Source: Costus lasius (Eukaryota; Streptophyta; Magnoliopsida; Zingiberales; Costaceae). From it: 64,000 nucleotides of DNA. This document shows positions 58,439 to 64,000 of this stretch, in pieces (within the stretch, counting starts at the first letter, position 1; each line of letters starts with the position of its first letter). The stretch lies in contig CM050452.1 in the NCBI GenBank assembly GCA_027563935.2, positions 35,507,350 to 35,571,349 on the forward strand, given 5' to 3'. Below the pieces are notes generated by a model that worked only from the letters and a program-made list of their open reading frames with translations, was not told where the DNA came from and ran no database searches. Made by a program: the position numbers and the translations under genes.

Positions 58439-61331
58439 GTAACATTCCGTTATCTTAACCCCAAACAAGCAATATGAGTCATGAAAGATACCGGATGTTA
58501 TCATACAAGATCGATTCACATGCTAAGTAAAACCAAGTTCAGGAAAACCCGATCTGAAAAATTTCACAAATCCATTCATAAAAACACCACGAAACACAAT
58601 TCATAAAGGTACCTGCCACCACGCAATACTTGCACTAGACATATGCAAGTTCACAATTATATCAAATCCGATTGCACAAATACAAATCGACTTGAAAATC
58701 AAAACAAAGCCATAAAATCGATTCTATAAACTCATGAAACCAATAATAATAATACCAAACACCGAAACCAGGCCAAAGCCCGCGGTGACACAAAAATCAA
58801 ACTCATTTAACTGCCACAATCCGGCAACACAAGTTCACATTGTTCACATAATTCATATAGTTCGGCCACAACCGGCCCCAGACAATTAAGCACAAAAGTC
58901 TTATTCATTCAACTGGCATATCACGATATTCATATAAAATGCTAACTGGAATTGCGCCCCTGCTCTACACCTGAAAATAATGAGGGGTGAGCTACACAGC
59001 CCAGTGAGTGGATAGTCTCAAACGACCATCCATAACATACACTCAAAAATACATGCAGATTATTTTAAAAACATTTAACAGAATATCATGTCAACATATA
59101 ACAAACTTAAAGAACAGAATTCATATAAAACAGTCAGATGTACACGGCTAAGACATCACATAATCATCACTACAGAGTAACCAAGGTTCTAGAGTTATAC
59201 TCTAAACCAACTAAACACACCAACCACTTAATTAACCTAGTTGTTCAGCATATATTCAGTAGTGACCATTATGGTCTAACCCGGCTTTGGCCTAAGCACT
59301 GGGAGAAGCCTGCAAATCACATGCAACATATAGATGGACGGTGTGTAGATTCAAGAGGTGGCCCCCGCCAGGTCACGACGTGGCACTTTGCTCTACGATC
59401 ACCCCATAATCACAAAAATCTAAGCGTTCTAAGAGTGACGACATCAAGAGGTGGCCCCTGTCTGACCAAGACATGGCACTTTGAGTCTTATATCACTCGT
59501 TCTCCCAAAGGGTTCCTTAGCTGAACAACACAGACACATCTTATATCTTATTTCACATCATAGAGGACTCCTAAGTGTCAACTAGACTCTAGGATAGTCA
59601 TCACAATAATCATATCGGGCAGGCTGAACAACAACCTCCTCACATATCACAATAATCACATCAGGCAGGCTGAACAACAACCTCCTCACATATCACAATA
59701 CAGGGCTGAAATTCAAATCCTTAACATATCACATATAGACTATCCCCTTGAGTACACAGTTATACTTAGCCTCAGTCCTAACCATTGCATGATCACAACA
59801 CATAATATTCATAATTCACATAACCACATAATATTAAAAACTCACATAATCACATAATAAAAATCACATAATCACATGATATTCATAAATCACATAATAT
59901 TCAAAAATCACATAATATTCAAAAATCACAGAATATTCAAAAATCACATAATATTCAAAAATCACAGAGAAGTGTAGTCCTTAGGTTTCATGCTGATTAG
60001 TTCAGTCTAACCTTGCTAAATTATCACCCAATGTTCTCAAACATGAATACATGGTCTTAGATAAATAAACATGAGTTTTATAACATTATTAGCATTTATC
60101 AAGCATCCATAAAAATCGACATATAGCATTTATCAAGCATACATAAAATTCAACATAAAATTAAACATAAAATTAAAACATGTATTCATACAATTGCTTT
60201 ACAAATCACTACATGTAACCCACGGTTAACATAACATATTATCTACTAAATTTTAAACCTTAGTTAACATGAATATCATGCTCAAAATCATTAGTTTAAA
60301 ACTTCCTATATTCCATAAATTAATACCTTAAATTTCATATTACAAACTTTCGGTTTTCATGAAACAATCATCAAGATTTCGGTTTCATAATTAATATCAA
60401 AATTTCAGTTTTCATAAATAATTATCAAGATTTCGATTCTCATAATTATTATCAAGAATTCAGTTTTCATAACGATTATCAAGATTATTTCGGTTTTAAA
60501 CATGGAAAGATTTCAAGCAACCAAATTTATCATGTAGCACAACCATAATCATATTGATGTAAATTTCGAATAAGACACCCCACTCACCTCTTAAACCGTG
60601 AACACTAAGGTGAAATTCCTCTACAAAAATTCGTCTAAAGCCTTTGAAGCTCCACCAACGTCGCCACCAATGGAAGGAAGAAACGCCACCACCCACTCAA
60701 GAACGCCGGCCAAGGGAAAGAGGAAGAAGAAAATCGCCCAAGAACTCTTCAAGAATCGCCACTTCTTCTCAAGCCGTCGCCCAAAGTTTTCTCCCAATCC
60801 AAAAACACCAATTCCCTACCCTAACCGAGATTACCCATCTAAAATTTCGATTTTCAAATTTTAAACCCGCTAATCATAATTCAAATAGGGTTTAACCCAT
60901 TTAACTAACTAATTCGAATTTTAAATCTAATATCCATCTAATTCATTGCAAACCCAATAACCCATAGTTTAAGTGAAAATCCAATAAGGATTAAACCAAC
61001 ATCCAATAAACTCTAATTAATTAGTTCACTTAAACTAACATCCAATAAGGATTTAATTAATATCCAATAAGGTCTAATTAATTAATTACTAATTAACAAC
61101 CAATAAATTCTAATTAATTAATTACAAATTAACCACCAATAAATTATAAATTAACAATCAATTAACTCTAATCAAATAATTATAAATTAACAATCAATAA
61201 GCCAGTTAATTAACACTGCTTAACGTAATATTCATAGTCAATGGTTTTATTTAAATCAAGAATAATATATAACTGCCAATGATTTTATTTAAATCAAATA
61301 AATAATACTTACCAAGACTTAAGATTCTTGT
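58439..61331. other. Foreign 2.9 kb segment of unknown origin
   Basis: Unrelated to the copia families. It begins TGTAACATTCCG (t at 58438), which resembles the TGTAAC ends of some Ty3/gypsy LTRs, but no matching GTTACA end or duplication is found on the right. Contains GGGGTGAGCTACACAGCCCAG (58982-59002), a 46-base duplication around GGCAGGCTGAACAACAAC (59604-59697), an 18-base tandem array (59891-59970), degenerate repeats with ATTTCGGTTTTCAT (60350-60490) and AT-rich repeats with CTAATTAATTAATTA (60960-61210). The open frames at 59138-59524 and 60598-60864 show no domain. Confidence 0.5.
59891..59970. repeat. 18-base tandem array
   Basis: CACATAATATTCAAAAAT repeated four times (59891-59962, one copy with G for T) plus a partial fifth. 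No spacers, so a minisatellite. Confidence 0.8.
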
Positions 61332-63115
61332 AATTTCTTCTGCAAGAAGCCAGTGGGAGAGAAATAAAACTGGATGAAAGTCCAGAAGAGGGACAAAGTA
61401 GTCAAGCTCAGTTGGATGAGCCTGAGCAAATAGAACAGGTTGATGTTCAACCTGAGGCTCAGATATCACGGGAACCGCGTAGATCGGGAAGGATTCGTCG
61501 ACAGCCTGAGCGCTATGACGGAGTCTACATCATTAATGATGAACCCCTCACCTATGCGGATGCGGTCAGTGGACCGGAATCAGCAAGATGGCTTGAAGCT
61601 ATGCGAGCCGAGATGGACTCCATGTCAGATAACCAAGTCTGGAATTTGGTTGATCCGCCTCCGGGAGTAATCCCTATAGGCTGTAAATGGATCTTCAAGA
61701 AGAAGATTGATATGGATGGTAATGTAGTTACCTATAAGGGCAGGCTAGTTGCGAAAGGTTTCAAACAAATCTACGGGATAGATTATGATGAAACATTCTC
61801 TCCTGTAGCCATGTTTAAGTCCATTCGGATTATTCTCGCGATAGCTGCATATTATGATTATGAGATCTGGCAAATGGATGTGAAGACCGCTTTCCTTAAT
61901 GGAAAACTGGAAGAGGATGTGTATATGGCACAACCTGAAGGTTTCATCAATCCATCAGATCGTCATAAAATATGCAAATTAAAGAAGTCTATTTATGGAC
62001 TAAAACAAGCATCGAGAAGCTGGAATATTCGTTTTGATGAATCAGTTTGTGAATTTGGTTTCATCAAAAATGAAGATGACCCATGTGTATATAAGAGGTT
62101 TAGTGGGAGCGTGATTACTTTCCTAGTCCTCTACGTCGATGATATCTTGATCATTGGAAACGATATTCCTGAACTGCATGCGGTCAAAGCATGGTTAAGA
62201 AAATGTTTCCAGATGAAAGATTTAGGAGAAGCAGCCTATGTATTAGGTGTGCAGATCTATAGAGATAGATCTAATAGGCTTCTCGGGCTGTGCCAGAGTA
62301 CTTACATCGATAAAGTCTTGGAGAGATTCCATTTAAAAAATTCTAAAAGAGGATATCTTCCAGTCAGACATGGTCTGAATCTTTCTAAGAGCTAGTGTCC
62401 TCAAACACAATCTGAGAAAGATGAAATGGACAATACGCCTTATGCTTCGGCTATTGGATCCATTATGTATGCGATGTTGTGTACTCGCCCAGACGTCGCT
62501 TACGGGTTAAGCGTGACCAGTCGATTCCAAAGTAATCCAGGTAAGGCACACTGGATTGCAGTCAAGAACATTTTGAAATATCTTCGGAGGACCAAAGATA
62601 TGTTCTTGATTTATGGAGGTCAGGAAGAACTCAGTATTGAAGGATATACTGACGCTTCGTTCCAATCTGACCAGGATGATTTCCGATCGCAATCAGGCTA
62701 TGTTTTTAGCTTGAATGGAGGAGCAGTGGTGTGGAAGAGTTTCAAACAATCAATTGTTGCTGATTCCACAACAGAAGCCGAGTATGTTGCAGCCTCAGAA
62801 GCATCAAAGGAGGCAGTGTGGATTCGTAAGTTCGTTCAGGAACTTGGTGTTGTTCCTTCGAGTGCTGATCCATTGGTTATCTTCTGTGATAACACTGGAG
62901 CAATAGCACAAGCAAAGGAACCACGGTCACACCAGAAGTCCAAGCACATACAGAGAAGGTTTCATTTGATCCGTGAGATCATAGATCGTGGAGAGATCAA
63001 GATCTGCAAGGTTCATACTGATGACAATCTAGCTGACCCGCTTACTAAGCCTCTGGCGCAGCAGAAGCATGAAAAGCACTGTAATAATATGGGTTTGAGA
63101 TTTCTCAACCATTAG
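61332..63115 (+). pseudogene. A5 pol tail: linker, RT, RNase H with a stop
   Basis: Resumes the A5 frame in the integrase C-terminal linker (LLQEASGREIKLDES), then REPRRSGRIRRQPERY, complete RT (QMDVKTAFLNGK, GLKQASRSWN, YVDD) and RNase H to RFLNH. TAG at 62393-62395 replaces the glutamine codon of SQCPQTQ; the frame continues unchanged after it. The integrase core between ATGSINNGL (55846) and here, about 0.9 kb in A3, is absent, lost together with part of A7 or when the foreign DNA joined. Followed by the purine tract at 63125-63135 and the 3' LTR. Confidence 0.9.
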
Positions 63116-63135
63116 TTTAAGTGCAAGTGGGAGAT

Positions 63136-64000
63136 TGTTGGGGTATGCCCTTAAGGCTAATGTTTGAGGCCTTTGGGATGATTTCAGTATCATGTATAAA
63201 CTATGTATAAGTTTATAAAGGCAATGGTTGTTATTCAGGTTGTTACATTATCTGCTGCTGTTATGTATACTTCTGAATAATGTCTCAATGGTGTTCAGCT
63301 TGGCTGACATTAGCATTGTCCTTAGTCGAGATATCTTGGTGAACATGAGACAGCCTTGATATGATTGAGACTAATATGTGTTCTAATCTTATAGGGTGCT
63401 TCGAGCATGGAATAAGATGTAGACACATAGGTGCATTGGATGTACTGGACAGACCCTACTTAGGATATTCAATTGTTTGTCACAATGTGAATAATCCTTA
63501 TATGCAAGCAAGTGGCATATTTCCTCTGACTTGAGATCGCTTGTGTTTCTAAATGATGATTGGCATTGTCTTGAGGTAATTCAATATCATTTGAAATATA
63601 ATGGTTATACATTATCTTGGATAATGAGCATGAGTCATGTTAGGACACTAGTGATAGATATAGGATTGCCTCTCCTTGTTGGAGTGTGATGTTCTAAAGG
63701 GGCCCCCTGGATGAGATGATTGAGAAAGTGAATGGCCATACCCAGATGACTATGTTCATCTGATCTAATCATTTTCATCATATTGGAATTACAGGCTTGA
63801 CACGCTTGTCCAATGAGAACATCCAGTGGCAAAGGAAACATGTATGTCAAGTAAATTGGATTCACACTTGTGCTATGGTTTGGGTGTAGTCTTGGAAGAC
63901 TCTTTCCTTCATATCGGGAGACAGTGATGTGTTGCTAGATACCCCTCTCTGATCGTGATAACGTAAGTTATCGTTACCGACATTGAAGGAAACCCTTAGG
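63136..64000 (+). repeat. 3' LTR of A5, first 865 bases
   Basis: TGTTGGGGTATGCCC..., almost identical to 42081 onward (differences seen include C/A at base 15 and GTGAATGG for GTGTATGG). Runs off the window. Confidence 0.92.

Larger units (their letters stand above)
42081..64000 (+). mobile_element. Copia element A5, host of A6 and A7
   Basis: Plus-strand family-A element: 5' LTR 42081-43752, leader 43753-45100 and 54162-54638, gag-protease 54639-55846, pol tail 61332-63115, 3' LTR from 63136 past the window end. The two LTRs share the variant start GGCCTTTGGGATGATTTCAG, which no other copy has, so they are a pair. Integrase core coding is missing between 55846 and 61332. Left flank ATATC should recur after the 3' LTR outside the window. 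Confidence 0.88.

Noticed and set aside
59891..59970. CRISPR-like array
   Set aside because: The 18-base repeats are directly tandem with no unique spacers; a eukaryotic minisatellite.
60598..60864. 88-codon basic, proline-rich frame in the foreign segment
   Set aside because: Overlaps a second frame of similar length, no homology recognised and set in repeat-rich DNA; not supportable as a gene.
58438..61331. Complete LTR with TGTAAC ends
   Set aside because: No GTTACA end or target duplication is found on the right side.

Overview
The window looks like a repeat-rich, probably heterochromatic stretch of a flowering-plant nuclear genome. Nearly every base that can be assigned belongs to an LTR retrotransposon. 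Evidence for a plant: plant-type Ty1/copia pol proteins (IN HHCC and D,D-35-E, RT YVDD, RNase H), methionyl initiator-tRNA primer sites (TGGTATCAGAGC), an Athila-type Ty3/gypsy gag and integrase end, and long 1.7-1.9 kb LTRs. I saw no host gene, rRNA, intact tRNA, CRISPR array or bacterial-type operon. Lineage (Angela/Tork-like copia) and the monocot hint are inference.

The dominant family, called A here, has LTRs that start TGTTGGGGTATGCC. Seven copies are seen: A1 (1-4673, +, 3' part only); A2 (6020-20115, +, lacking gag and integrase); A3 (9063-18140, +, complete, with LTRs that look identical); A4 (26852-35681, -); A5 (42081 to beyond the end, +); A6 (45101-54156, -, nearly intact); A7 (55847-58438, -, truncated). 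Five-base target duplications support the nesting: A3 (CTTGG) sits in the RNase H region of A2; A2 (AAAAA) sits in a solo LTR of a second copia family, B (5393-21375, duplication TGAGC). A4 (AATAA) sits in the LTR of an old family-B element (25139-40823), which also holds a truncated Ty3/gypsy piece (about 37210-40540) and was itself inserted in Athila sequence. A6 (CTTCA) and A7 sit inside A5, and A5 sits in an inverted family-B LTR fragment.

Within a copy the layout is LTR, primer site, leader of about 1.8 kb, gag-protease-integrase-RT-RNase H in one reading frame, purine-rich tract, LTR. Every copy carries at least one stop, frameshift, deletion or truncation, so none appears autonomous. 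The most interesting signal is that all family-A LTRs keep an ATG-GCN-(A/T)TG followed at once by a splice-donor-like GTANG or GTAAC, while the leader ends in a good branch site, pyrimidine tract and TAG just before gag. Joining them keeps the gag frame in all four copies that can be tested, which predicts that Gag starts inside the LTR and that the primer site lies in an intron.

Other notable points: a tRNA-like fragment with a pol III box B gained by two copies, stem-loops whose arms change sequence but keep pairing, and an LTR-identical (very young) copy that is already defective in RT.
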